DNA of 64,000 nt. Origin: Klebsormidium nitens (Eukaryota > Streptophyta > Klebsormidiophyceae > Klebsormidiales > Klebsormidiaceae). The translations under genes were made by a program, and so were the position numbers. Positions 1-11,889 of this stretch are shown one piece after another (positions within the stretch are counted from its first letter, which is position 1; each line of letters opens with the position of its first letter). Where the stretch lies: contig DF236995.1 of NCBI GenBank assembly GCA_000708835.1, positions 124,001 to 188,000 of the forward strand, given 5' to 3'. A model generated the notes under the pieces. That model was not told where the DNA came from. It worked only from the letters and a program-made list of their open reading frames with translations, and did no database searches.

Positions 1-97
1 TGGTTCCGTTGGTTCAGTTCCCGGTTCTTTTCTCGTTTCTGGCCGTTCGCTCCGAAAAGAAGCTGCGTACAAATGTCCAGCTTTTTTTGCTGTCCGC

Positions 98-460
98 TTG
101 CTGACATCTCGTCGCCAATACTTCGTTCCCCAGGTTACGGCTGCCACGTCATTTGTGCTCATCTTCTTCTGCGCCTCTATGGCCGCCGCCCAGTTTGGGA
201 TCATGGGCCAACTGCCGGTCACCGCAGGTGCGCAAAATTCGTGTTCAGCCCCCTTCTCTTTCCAGCATCTGATCATTCCAGTCGCCGATTATTGGAAGTT
301 TGCGGAGACTGTCCAATATCACATAAAGCAAGGTTTTTGTAAACGCTCGTGTTCACAACGGTGTGCGCCGTGTCGTCTTGACTGGGCACTCTATCCATTC
401 TGTCACACGCCGATTACACTAACTATAGCGCATGCAATTCCACCATACTTCCCCGCCTAG
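98..460 (+). CDS. Possible secreted small protein or exon (weak)
   Basis: I do not recognise this product. The open frame has a hydrophobic stretch (AATSFVLIFFCASMAAA) that looks like a signal peptide, followed by about 85 residues containing several cysteines (CKRSC, QRCAPC). There is no in-frame ATG before the hydrophobic stretch (the frame opens with TTG), so if real it would be an internal or second exon. No family motif is visible and nothing nearby supports a gene. It could equally be a chance open frame. Confidence 0.15.
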   Translation: MLTSRRQYFVPQVTAATSFVLIFFCASMAAAQFGIMGQLPVTAGAQNSCSAPFSFQHLIIPVADYWKFAETVQYHIKQGFCKRSCSQRCAPCRLDWALYPFCHTPITLTIAHAIPPYFPA

Positions 461-483
461 TTTGCGCTAACCCACACCCGGAC

Positions 484-560
484 ACGGCCCAAACCCCAAA
501 ACCCAAACCCAAAATCCAACCCAAACCCGAAGTCCAATCCGTAACCTAGCCCAAAAGCTC
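484..560. repeat. Degenerate CCCAAA/CCCTAA-like tract
   Basis: An imperfect run of CCCAAA, CCCAAAC and CCAAC units. It resembles decayed plant telomeric repeats (CCCTAAA complement of TTTAGGG) but no exact CCCTAAA unit is present, so it may be simple sequence instead. Confidence 0.4.
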
Positions 561-639
561 ATCTCGATCCTCTATATTGTACGTGCAGCGCTCGTTTTTA
601 GCGTGGTATGCGCCGGGTCGTCGTTTCTCGGCAACTCGA

Positions 640-1041
640 CCGTCCGGTTGATCGTCGCGAAGCAGGGGCGCGCGTCGGTTATCGTGTTTGCGCTCGCGGG
701 GATTATGATCACCAGCACGGCGCTCATAGGTGCGTTCCGCTTGTTCCGTAGGATTCCGGCTGCATTCCGCCGGAAGCTTTTTGTTTAAATTTGTGTTTGC
801 CTTCGTGGGGATTACGATCACCAGCACGGCGCTCATAGGTGCGTCGGGCTTGTTCGGTTGGAATGTGTTTGCATTCCGGCGGAAGCTTTCCGTTCACATC
901 GTGTTTGCGTTATGATCATCAGCACGGCGCTTATAGGTTCGTCGGGCTTGTTCCGTTGCAGTCGGTTTGCATTCCGGCGGAAGCTTTCCGTTCACATCGT
1001 TTCTCAGTTTCGCGGGCAGCATGATCACCAGCACGGCGCTC
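640..1041 (+). repeat. About 100-bp tandem repeat, four units
   Basis: Four head-to-tail units, each carrying the marker ATCACCAGCACGGCGCT (starts near 708, 818, 913 and 1022; spacing about 98-110 bp), followed in the first three by a segment ending CATTCCG-CGGAAGCTTT. Units 2-4 are more alike than unit 1. Short open frames through it are a by-product of the periodicity. Confidence 0.85.
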
Positions 1042-1099
1042 TAGATGCGCTTTTTGCGTCTCTGACAACAGCCGCCTCGTTCCTCAAAAGGCCTTCATT

Positions 1100-3900
1100 C
1101 TATCGGAAGAATCTGTCGTCCTCTCCTGTCCGGAACAAAGGCTACCCAGATTACTCTTGTGTTGTCGATAGTGTTGAGAGGAAGGAGGCTTTCTGGAAGT
1201 CGTTACTTCCAATGGAGTGGCATTTGCAAATGGGCAGAGTACGGCTTAGAGGTAAAACTGGGCAGTTCTTGAATGACAAGAATGTTTGCCCAAGGACAGC
1301 TTGCTGTCATCAAAGTAGCCCCGCCCAGAAGCAGGCAATCGCCGTACTGCTGCCACTTAAAGTCTTGTGGGACAGTTATCAGGATCGCCAGATGCCCAGC
1401 TTGTACCGAACTTAGCGTTGCAGTACGTTGCTTTTGCAGGTATCTTGGGCGGCGCCAATACAATCTACCAGCTTGAGCATGGCGCGTCGTGGGGTTTCCA
1501 TCCCCTCTGCAAGCGTGGAGTGTAGACGTCACCAACTTTTGAGGTGATAAAGATGTTATATTCATAGTCAAAGTTGTATACGTATATGAGCGCTCCCCTC
1601 CGTAGAGTCCTCAATCACACAGAGAAGGAAGCGAGTGCCATGCTTTGGCACCTAGCTTGGCATGCGAGTTATATAGATTCGTTTTGAAAATCGAAGACGC
1701 ATCGTACTTTCATATATGAAGGTAATACCGAGCAAAATTGAGTGCAAGCTGCCGCGCAGCTAGAGTGGCTTCCAGAGGCAGATTGTGTCACATATCCACA
1801 GCAGGTAATCTGCTTTTGTCCAACTATTTGCCAAGCCTGAAGCGTCATTGCCCTCAGTAATACCATCAGTGATAATCAGATCGAGCGAAAAGAAGCGCCT
1901 TGTTTTTGTGATTACATTATTATCCCGATCGATTTTGAAGAAGCATTGGATGAGTTCCGTTGCAACAAGCACCTAGGGCGGCGCATATGTCAGTCAGGAC
2001 TCCGGGAGGCTGGCAGTCATCAACTTGACTATACTAAAACTCAATGCAGAGACTCGGTTTTTGAGTACCGTCGGTCATGATTGGACTCGATAGACCAATA
2101 TTGACCTCTGCATGTATAAACATCATGGCATCATCATTCATACAATTGCATGTTCATGTAGACACGGGTCCGCAATTGATCTATAGCTTGCAGGCGGCCC
2201 TTGGCGCCGCGCCGCCGGCCGGCCGGCTGGCCGGTGAACAGCTAGCACGGCAACCTACCTAGGGCATGAAATGAACGTACCATATGCATGGCCGGCACCG
2301 TGGCACGTGGCGCTGCGCTATCAAAATAAGCCTAGTACTTTATTTACTCACAACCTGATTTATTAGCGTGTTCGACGATCGATCTGCTGTCCGATGATCT
2401 ACCAAAAGCGTGTCGTTGAAGAAGCAGTGCTTTATGAACGAGCGCGCAGCTGAGAGCTTGAAGCTGTATCAGCGAAGTTTAGTTGTCGAAAAGAACCTGC
2501 GCAAGATCGAGTCGGGATTAAGGATCGATAAAGATAAAACAAGTCACATGCAATAGTTAAAGTTCGGGGAAAGCGTATGTTTTCTCTCAAGCACTCTTCA
2601 TCAGAACTTTCAACAATGTTCCTCAACACTCAAGTCGCTTACGTCTAAGGACTGGGGGCCAGGTTGAAACAAGAGTCTGGAGCGCCGCTTCCGAACATTA
2701 TTACCCCATTATTACAAGCTTTAGCTATGTTGCGGCATGCATATAAATATCAAGCGACGGGCCTGGAAACTTTCTTGCCAGTTGTGCCGCTAGTTTAAGC
2801 CCGGCAGGCTTCGCTCGCTTGGGTCCATGCCACTTTGAGGCGTGTTTAGGGTATTTGTTTAGGGTATGCTGTGCACCGTCCGATTGACGCCTTTTTTCGG
2901 AATCGTTTGTGGCTCTCTTTTGAATTGTGAGCACGAGAAAGGTGCTGTTACAGCACCCCAAACCCACAAGCGCCATGTCTGCGCCGAATTTGCTCCTTCC
3001 TGATCCTCTTCAGCGCGAATTGATGTCGTAGAACTTAAAATAGCAGCGAAGTACCACTTATTTACCCACGACTTCAGAAGAGTCCATTTTCGATTCTGAT
3101 CAGGTGCCTTCCCTTGTGCTTGCAAGAGAAAGAAACTGCGCCAGGCGGCATCCAACTTGCATGTAATTGACCTCCAGGTCTTCGAGAAACGGTCTGGATT
3201 TGGAAGAAAAAGGCAGAGTAACACCGAATGTTTGTTCGACTCAGCCTGGCCCCCTCAGACTACACAAGTCAGCTCGCGCCTGGCTGGAGGTTCCCAGTGC
3301 AGGCTCAATTAATTTGCAGCTTTACCGAAGTCTTTGCCAATTTCTTTTCGCTTACATACTAGTCTGGAACGTCTCAAGCAACCCTGTCCGGTTGACCATT
3401 CTGGACAAACTCGTCTAGGCAAGGCACCCTCTGCCGTTGCGAACGGAACCTTTCTTTCTGCGCAGCAGAGTAAAACCGTCAACTAGGATTCGTTTCTATT
3501 GGTCTGATCATCGCAAACTTCTATGAAAGAAAGGCCGTAGAACTTGCGATTAGTGCCGGAGGCGTGTACCCGTCCGGCGTGCTGGCGCTATATATACGCC
3601 ATACAATGGCAAATAATCGCCGGAGAGAGGGAGTGACTGAAAACTGGTCAGTCCGAAACCTGAGGAAACTCGCACTCTCGGCGCGCTCGTACAGTTGTAC
3701 AGCGAAGCTTCCTGCGCCAGGTATAAGATATGATCATCATTTGCGGCAGTGAAGATAACTGGAAAGGGAGCGCACTCCCCATTCGTGTCAGGGGCCGTGA
3801 AATCAGCGGCCGGCGTTTGCCTCAGGACACGAGTTGCGAAGTAACTTAAAACCCCCAAACCAAATACTCCGCTCCGCACGTAAACCCACCCTAACAGCAT
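1100..3900. other. Gene-poor stretch
   Basis: I see no supportable gene. GC-rich palindromic words (GCCGGCCGGCCGGC near 2215) and short open frames on both strands occur, none with splice context or a recognisable motif. Confidence 0.5.
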
Positions 3901-4070
3901 GGGACTAACCCCACATGTCTCCCAGGCGCCTATCCAAAGTCACATGCCCTGTCAGATCAAATGGAAGGGCCAAACCTCAGCTTGACACTTCCGCGGCCGC
4001 CGTTCCGAGCGCTATTCTGACGCGGCCGCGCTGAGCGCCACGGCCAGCGCTACGACGTACGCGCCCCTGC
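3885..4070 (-). pseudogene. Exostosin 3'-end fragment (copy C)
   Basis: On the minus strand, bases about 3976-4070 match the last 90 bp of the intact exostosin gene (bases 14790-14880), which encode its alanine-rich C-terminus. The 3' flank (about 3885-3975, CCCACCCTAA ... TCTCCC.GGCGCC) matches the flank of copy B at 5290-5335 but not that of the intact gene. This suggests copies B and C arose together from one segmental duplication. Only a remnant; not coding. Confidence 0.7.
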
Positions 4071-4089
4071 ACTTGGGGCTCCACAAGCG

Positions 4090-5280
4090 ACTCTCGCGGT
4101 TGCGGTGCATAGTCCACATCCATACACGCAGATTCGCAAACGAAAAGCCGCACGGATTCGCAAATGCTTCACTCTAAGTTGATCAAATATCACTGGCAAC
4201 GTAGGACGTGACTAATGAATGTACAATCATTCAAGCGCGCAATCGTTGATTGACTGGCGAACTTTAAATAAACGTCCTATGGAGCAATCACTCCACTCAC
4301 GGTGACGTCGTGTACGCGATGACGCGAGGCATCGTTGCAGATTATTGCAAATTCTAAGTCAGTTCGAGTTCGGCGATCGTTCTACATGTTCTACTCCCAC
4401 GTAAGCACAGAAAACATGACGTAACAACGCCCCAGACTCGCACGGGCCGCTCGCGCCTTCTCCGTTCCTTGCTCCGCCTCTTCCGCTCCAGCTCGAACTG
4501 GAGCGCCCTAACCGCGCGGAACCACTGCGAAGTATCAGAAGTGTACACCATCCTCGATCAAGTTCGTCCTGCAGATTATGCAATAGAACAAAACGGCACC
4601 CAAGGCTGCTTCCCACTTGTGACCGAAACTCAGGTGCTTGAATGGACTTGAACAAAGTCCGAGTGTGACTCCTGGCTGTTTATACTGAGCGCGGCCTCCT
4701 CAGAACATGAGCCAAGTCTAGTAAGGTTATGTCTGGCGAAAATCTCTCTTATGCAGACTTCCAGCGGCAAACGAAAGTCTCCGCCCACGTCTGTTTTTTT
4801 CCGTTATGTGAACAAAGCAACCGGTCACACAGCAGTCTACAAAATTCAGCATCCTGTCAGAGTGACCATAAACAAGCTCGCCAGGTGCCTTCCACCGCAG
4901 CAACCGGGATCCTTTCTCCCTCGTACTTGATCAAAAGCGGCCACTAGAGTATCAGTCGCCTCGGATACGATATGTTTGTTGTGATATCCCCGAATCGTGT
5001 ATCAGCGTCGAGTTTTGGCACCAATCTCAGTTGCCGAAGATTTGCCTCTGGCTGCAAATGCTAAAAATTATCGGTGAAGGAATGAACCCGTTCCGTGATG
5101 CAGAGAGATACGGCCAGGGAGTGCTTCGCTAGGACTGCCCCTGCTTCTTTACAATTGTTCATGCGCTTGCGGCGGTTAACACGAACCCAGCGACTCGCGT
5201 TCAATAAGAAAACGAAGCTGAGTACGTTGCCCGTACTTCAACAAAATGGATGATATGCTGAACCGAAGGATGATCCGCTC
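4090..5280. other. Intergenic, nothing recognised
   Basis: Short overlapping open frames on both strands only; no motif, splice-consistent gene or repeat that I can support. Confidence 0.5.
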
Positions 5281-5388
5281 CACCCCGAACCCACCCTAAT
5301 CACAAACTTAAGTACATACGTCTCCCGGGCGCCTTTCTCGACTTACATGAGAGTCACTTTCCGGAGAATTTCCTGAGCCGGGTCAAGC

Positions 5389-6990
5389 TCAGCTTGACGC
5401 TTCGGCGGCCGCCGCGTCGAGCGCTGTCTCGACGCGCCTGAGCGCCTCGCCGGCGAGGGCGTCGCCGTGTGCGCTCTTCTCCCCCAGAGGGTTGAAGGTT
5501 TCGGGGAGCGGTTCCGCTGCCGCGCGCCGCGCTCGCTCGCGCGCTCTCCCGTGGTCCTCATAGCTGATGGACGGCAGCATGCTCGCGATAACGGCCCTCT
5601 TCCGCTCGAGCTCCGCCTCCGGTATCCGTCGGATCGCCTCGAAGATGTCAGCCCCGTCCCAAATGATATCACCCTCTGGAATGGAAGACGAGTAGCTGCT
5701 CTCGTCGGCGGGGAGGAATGACGTGTACTCGTCGTAGGCGGATGCACGCTGAAAGAGAACCGGGATGCAGCCCACCTGTAATTGAAGGTCAAGTAGTAAA
5801 ATCTCTCTGAGTCTGGCGACCAATTTCTCTCGTACTTTGGACTGATTGATGTGGAAGAAACAGAATCTGGATGCAACCGGGAGATTCTGATTTTCTCCCA
5901 TTGTGATCGGCGCAGGTGATTGAGGGTATCTTGTCCCGCTACAAGCAAGCGCTGCCCGACCGACTGCAAGCAGATCCTCTTGCGGACGGACTTCTTGACG
6001 TGAGTTGTCCGCGCTTAGGGACCGCGGCCGCCTAGCTGCGCTCGCGCTCTCGCTCGCGCGCGCGCACACCTGACACGAGAGGATTAGCGATTTGCTTCGC
6101 ATCGAGGATTTGCCAGCGGCCGAGCCAAGCGACGAGATCGTGCCAGAAGAGAAAGACACACTGCGGATGGCGGGAGAGACGCGCGCGCTGATCGCGGCCC
6201 TGACGCGCGCGCGCTTTCGGGGTTCACTGGAATAACGGATGGCGGAGCTAAGGCGAGCGTGCACGGAATGAGCCGGAATTGACCGGACGGAAATAGAGCT
6301 GACGTCGTATGTGCAGCTGTTAGAAGAATAGAGAGGCAACACAAGAGGCTTCGGAACCCTGTTTTTACCCGTCGTCAGCACTTCGTGACATCAACCTTCT
6401 CGTGTATTTCTAAGGCCCTTTCCGGCCGTCGAAGTATCTGTATAACGATGCTAGGGCTCTGCCCTGCATGGCCTACAAAAGGGAAAGCCTCCAGTAATTC
6501 TCCCAAACTTTGACTTGGATATGACTGGCGAGGTTCCTTAACCGCGCGCTTCGCCCAGCGGGGTTGTCACAGTCACGTACGGTTTTCCTTGTTGAGTACA
6601 AGGGTCCTATCCACATATCCGACTATCCGGTCCCCTGCAAACCTTCTGAGCGGAAGTAGTAAGCAAACACGAGCAGAAACGTCTCGAAATGAGCAATTAA
6701 ACAAGCGCGTCAAGTTCAAAGAAGAGAAACGCCCAGACCCGGAATGTAACCGGACCTGCGGCGAGTCGAAGAGACTCCGCAGGGGAGCCTGCTGGCAGAA
6801 GTGCGGCCGGCAGGCGGAGATGGCCCTAGGTGGGCGGCGGCCCAGGACCCAGCCCAGCGGAGACACCTCAAGACACGTGTCGATCCCGCAGTGGAGCGTG
6901 GTTCAGGTGCAGCATGCCGGTAGAAATCCCCGGCCGCGTCTTCGCCACGCGCTGTGCGACACTGACAGGGATATGCGTCGCGCATACACT
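5389..6990 (-). pseudogene. Truncated exostosin (GT47) pseudogene, copy B
   Basis: A decayed copy of the exostosin gene at 14.8-20.2 kb. Its last exon (about 5389-5779) is still open and closely matches the intact copy, including GCIPVLFQRASAYDEYTSFL and the alanine-rich C-terminus. Further 5' (about 6700-6990) lie remnants of two other exons: MRDAYPC...RTARGEDAA, matching MRDSYPCRTTRGEDAAAFYV of the intact gene but frame-disrupted downstream, and FCQQAP..RSLFDS, matching FCLQPPGDTPTRRSFFDS. These two are nearly fused here, whereas in the intact gene two introns and the GRDH and VSIP parts separate them, so an internal deletion occurred. No N-terminal anchor or VYVYDLPPEF exon is present. The 5' part of the minus-strand open frame reaching 6381 is intronic shadow. 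Confidence 0.8.
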
Positions 6991-7029
6991 GCGCAAACGA
7001 GTAAGATCCGCATTTGGTAATATTTGCGA

Positions 7030-8790
7030 GTTGGATCGTTGGCGGTCCGAAAACGCTTCAACGAAGTGCTCTAAAAGCGCTGCACAAGCCCTTTGGTTTT
7101 ACAGCGGAACCGTACGTCTGCTCCAAAGGAAGGAGAAGATGGGAGCGAATTAATCGGCTCTAAATTACGAGGTCTTATGAAACTTTGCGAACATGTGGAA
7201 GCCCAACCAGAGTTAGGCAAAGTCTTACGATTGAACTCGATTGAGTGTCATACCATATACCACATGCAAGTAAGGACCGACTCGCTGTACGTTGGATAAT
7301 GCATATAATCAAAGTTGGCAAAAGGGTTCAATACTACTCGTCAAGTCCTTGAAAGAATTCCCGATGATATATTGCTTGAATCTGATTCACAATGCATCGA
7401 AGTGTGAGCTAAGTACTGCATGGAGGCTGACAGGGACTTTGAGAGTATCAACCAGCGAAATCGTGCAACATCTAGTTTGCTAAGAGATGCAGTCCATGTA
7501 AATTATCAACCGGACACTAGTTGAGACTGTGTATGCATGAGGGTCCGGTCAACTGCTACTGTGTTGCTGGACCGCGACTCGCAAGTTGAGCAACAATACT
7601 TAACCATTACAAACCCAGACCTCGTTCGACTGTTCTTTGCAACATGTATTGGTCAAGGGATCTGGGCACCCGCCTCGAGTCCTGTGAACCGTTCTTGAAC
7701 CATTTTTGAACCGTCGAGTCCTTGAAACACTGAAATTGGCACGGTGCGGTGTCTGCAGGCGCCATGACCGCTATATTCCCGGCTATATACTGCATAAAAT
7801 CCAAGGCTTAACCAAACACTTTACTCTGCCTAGACAAACATGCACAATCAGAATGGGGATTGCCTCCGACCAATTCCGAAATGGCTGCCCTCCTTCTCTA
7901 CTTCCACACCTAGAAGCGAAGACTGCAAGCTATTAAACCGACGATCATGTGAAGACGGGGTCTCCTAACTTAGTCCCAGCGCATTTTGGGCTCCTAAAGC
8001 CTTAAGACCTTGAGGAGACGGCGGCCGGACAAGATAGCGTGCGGCACCCCTGCAACAGCACCAGCCAGTCCGGCGGCATCGTTCTTCTCGCCTTCCTGCA
8101 TTAAAATTCAAACCGCAGAGGAGAACATCATTTTGCTTGGACAGGTCGGCGGGAATGATTTTGAACAGGGTTTTTGACGAATAACCATGGGCAGCTACGA
8201 GCTGGTTAAAAGCTGGTTACTTGTCCGGTGACCAGACTCGAGCAAGTATGGGATCTTCAAGTCGGGCAATAATCTGACGTTTGACATGGTTAAAGGCCGG
8301 TTATTGGGTGGAGAACCAGGCTCGAGCCTCGAGTCTGCTTATGATAACCGACCTTGGCTAGCAGCCAAACCCTTCCTATTTGGGCTTCGTAGTCACAAGG
8401 AACGAGCTAACGGCCGCCATGCTTACGAGAGAGTGATGACGCACCAAACCCTGGCTCTCAGCCCAATCGGGTTGCTAATGAAATCTACCACTTCGAAGGG
8501 CAGATCTGGAACTCCCGCATGCCGTGACGCGAAGCTCTTGATCCGTATCCCCGTTGTGTGCTGTGAGTGTGCAAAACCGACTTTACATTTGCCTTCTATG
8601 CTATGCATAAGACCTCTCGACACGTTTTTGTTCTTGCGGATTGGACAGCGGCGCCAGCTGGCGGTCTTCTAAGCAGCAGCTAGGAGCCGAAGGTAAGGGG
8701 GGCGCGCCAGCCCACCGGTGCTTCGCACGAGTCAAGGGTCCTCTCGATCAGACAAGCAGTTGTAAGAAAAGGAAGCAGACGGTAGTTGGT
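7030..8790. other. Intergenic with a small local duplication
   Basis: No gene recognised. Bases about 8203-8240 (GGTTAAAAGCTGGTTACTTG...ACTCGAG) recur with changes at about 8288-8326 (GGTTAAAGGCCGGTTATTGG...GCTCGAG), an 85-bp-spaced tandem duplication. Confidence 0.5.
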
Positions 8791-8792
8791 AA

Positions 8793-11670
8793 TCAAACTT
8801 GGCTCAGAGTCGAGAATGGCACCTTCATTTCAATGTATACGAACCTGTTCAAGTTGACGCGATGCAGAACTTCCTGCTTTGCATAAAGCGGATTGTTGTC
8901 CGGACCTACTTTGAATTGACGAGACGCATTTGTAAACGTCCTCAAACTCGGTCCGAGTCGAAGGGACCTCAAACTTGCAAGTATACGAAACAGGGACACG
9001 AGGAGCCACACCTTGTTGAAGCGACTGAAAGAGCAATCTTCTTCGGTCAGACTTGAGGTAGCATACTCCTCATCGGTACCCTCCACGTACTCCCGGTGAC
9101 GTAGCCCATCCAGGGTGCCCATGTTCAGCCTCTCAGGAATAGCCCCCGGCGCAAACATTTGTCCGAGGAACTGCATCTCAGAGAAGCTTCGTGTAAGTAG
9201 TCTTGATGCAGCTATCGCACATCATTGTGTCACACGAGTACTCTTGACAGCGTTAGATTGGACCAACTTGAATGGTCAAGGACGAAAGAAGGAGGATTCT
9301 GAAGCGGATCTGTGGAGTGGTTATCTTGACAAAAGGTGCCGTGATAAAGGTTTAATTGGGGTGTTATTCCTAGAGCATCGCCACTTGAAGAAACCTTTCC
9401 AAGGGCTGTATGAGCAAAGCACCTGACAAACGGATGCTCCAGGTGGGATTTTTCCTCAACCAGATTTCTAGGTCATCCCTACTTTGCCAACAAAGACTAG
9501 CCATCTCCAGATCAACTCTCGAATTTTCGTACAAGGATAGCATGGGACCGGGGTTGCGGATTTGACTTACTCCGTGCACTTCGGGAGTGGTGGTGATATT
9601 CCTGACATTGAAGTTCAGGAAGTGAACGGGCGGGTCTGCAATCAGCTCCTTCTCTGAGTCGGTGAGCACTTCCATCTCGAGCAAGTCGGAGAAAGAGATT
9701 ACGAGGGAGTTGATGCGGCTAGCCTCACGCACGATGGTCGCGAGGCCGTCAGGGCTCTTCCACACGACCGGGCCTGGTGCCTGGATAGAACAAGAGGCGA
9801 TCCATCTATACGAGTTCACTCAAGTAGGTACATGCTGCATGCTGTGTCATCCCTTGATATCAACGCAACTTTGGGCTAAGCATGTATAGGAGGGCGTTCT
9901 AACTATCTGCAAGCAATAAGAAACGCTCAATGTACAACAAATGGCGCAGGTAAGTGTCGGTACAAATCTAAGCAGACGAGCGGCATATGTTTGGTTTGAC
10001 TATCTTATGCCACCCAGGGTGAGCAAGGCCTGCTTATAATGCAATTGCAGCTAGCAGAAAGCGTAAGGAGTCCCAGAAAAGCCAGGGGCAGTTAAAGGAA
10101 GATAGATTCAAGAAACAAGAGTAGATCTTCATCAACAAAGCGGCCGCTTACATCTAGGGCCATCACAGGAATCTTGTCGCAAGTTGCATTGAAAGGCTGC
10201 TCGCCAAGCCTATCAGCGGCTGGATCAAGGAGAATGCTGATTCTGTGAGGCTCTTGGTTTTGGTCATGGTACAGGATCCCAAAGCCCTTCATCCAAGTGC
10301 CTTCAAACAACGGGTCAGCCTCCTCCACCGGCCGCTCCAGGACAACAGCTTCCGAGGGAAGGCTGAACATCTGTACATTCACCTGTGCAAGGAGTCAAGA
10401 CAAGTTTCACAGCAAGTGGGTAATCCAAATATGTAGCTATTGGGTATGCAGCTGAGAAATGTCCAATCGCTTTTAAACTAGAAGAGGAGAGCACTGTGCT
10501 TTTTAAAAAACTGAGACGGCTTTGCTAGTGTTATGAGTGGCCTCTAGGGATACTGTTCCTAAGCAAACGTGCGACTTGCATTTGTTTAGCTCACCAAAAT
10601 CTGCTCAAGCATGCCCAAAAAATATACCTACCTCCAGACGGTTGTCCGAGATTGCGCAGTAGTTATTGCCGTCCATACCATGGAAGTCGAATGTGAAAGA
10701 GGAGTTGAGCTTGTCACCGCTGCTAAGGCGCGTTATCTCAAGGTGGGGATCCAGCTTTCCGGTTGCCGGGCGGTTGCCATTCCCGCCGCTGTTGAACAGA
10801 CACAAGAAATGTCAAAGAACAGAGACTGTACAAGCGTCAGATAAGTAGTGAACCAATGGAAATGGAAGGAGTAATTACAAGCGATACCAGTCCCAGCTTG
10901 TTTACCCAATTCAGAATCGATAAAATAGTAGAACTAACATGTTGCCGTCCATTGATTCAAGAGGAGCTTTGGAAGAGGTTATGCTCAAGAAAGTTAGAGG
11001 GAGGACCGATGGAAAGAACAGGGGAGCATTGGTCGTAGGAAGGGGATCTGACAACATTTAAGGCTTGTATAATGTAACAAAATCTGGGTGGACACATTGC
11101 TTGATTGACAGAGAGCATGTCGAAGTTGCCTCTAGACCTGTACGATGCCAAGTCACACAGAAGCGAGAAACTCAAACACACAACAGTAACACAGGGAAGG
11201 TTAGCCAGAAAAACTCACATGGATTGCACCTTTTCTGTGCGGATGTGCCACCGGTCCCAGAGTTATCAGGATTGCCTAGCGTAATCCGTTCATACACCTT
11301 ACCGCTGCAATCGGAAGGCAAAATGTGGTAGCAGCCAATTCCTTGTATAGTGTAATAGTGTTCCAAGCATCGCAGTCTGACCTCATCTGGCATGAGTTGC
11401 AACAAGCTGCAGGAACATCACTAGAATCTATGTAAGTACCAGCGGCGTCTATATCATTGTGCCACTGGTGTGACGTATGAAGTACCCCAAATTCTGTTCC
11501 AACGACGCTTGGTCATTGCAATCTGTCAGGGACGGGGAGGCACCACAGATGGGGTCATTGATTGCAGGACTGTCTGAGCAGGGATCAACGGCAGTAGCTC
11601 GGGCGGTCCACACGAGGAGGAGCAAGGCAGCGCTCGCTGCGGGCTCGCTGCCCCATAAGGATTTGCCTTA
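8793..11670 (-). CDS. Secreted Root_cap-domain (LEA-related) protein with N-terminal cysteine-rich region
   Basis: Multi-exon gene on the minus strand; the 5' end is not fully resolved. Supported exons: about 11490-11660 (hydrophobic leader SAALLLLVWTARATA then DPCSDSP...CGASPSLTDCNDQ), 11303-11406 (CCNSCQMRSDCDAWNTITLY, a PAN/Apple-like cysteine pattern), 10632-10788, 10152-10382, 9571-9780 and 8793-9176; the last four join in phase. They contain FTFDFHGMDGNNYCAISDNR, TWMKGFGILYHDQNQEPHRI, DPAADRL, HFLNFNVRNITTTPEVHG and EEYATSSL..EDCSFSRF. This order matches the plant Root_cap/LEA-related family (land-plant form FYFHG...FCIVSD..LHINAHF, WVQSLG, DDVHGVLGQTY, YFTSSLF..DC..SRF). The protein is probably secreted to the cell wall; its biochemical role is unknown. 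At least one small exon between 10.8 and 11.3 kb is unassigned, and no in-frame ATG precedes the leader, so an upstream exon is likely. Confidence 0.75.
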
Positions 11671-11889
11671 TGCATCATTGCAGCCCTAAGCAAAAAGACC
11701 GACGTGATCAGCGGGTCGCATTTCTTCTGCAACAACTTCTACCGAACTTCTGGCGTAAGGGCTATTTTCGCTAGGAAAGATGAGGCTCGAAGGGATGACT
11801 CTGATGTACGTCCTGATACTTTCCTGCGCCATGGTTTCCCCATGGTGCTCGCCATTATTGGCATGGTCCTCGCCAAGCGAACCATGCAT

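Noticed and set aside
14-600. Window start as a chromosome end, because of CCCAAA-rich sequence
   Set aside because: The tract is short, degenerate and internal, with no exact telomeric unit; genes continue on both sides.
5780-6381. 5' half of the long minus-strand open frame 5389-6381
   Set aside because: It extends through the acceptor of the exostosin-type last exon into intron sequence with no similarity to the intact gene; open by chance in GC-rich DNA.
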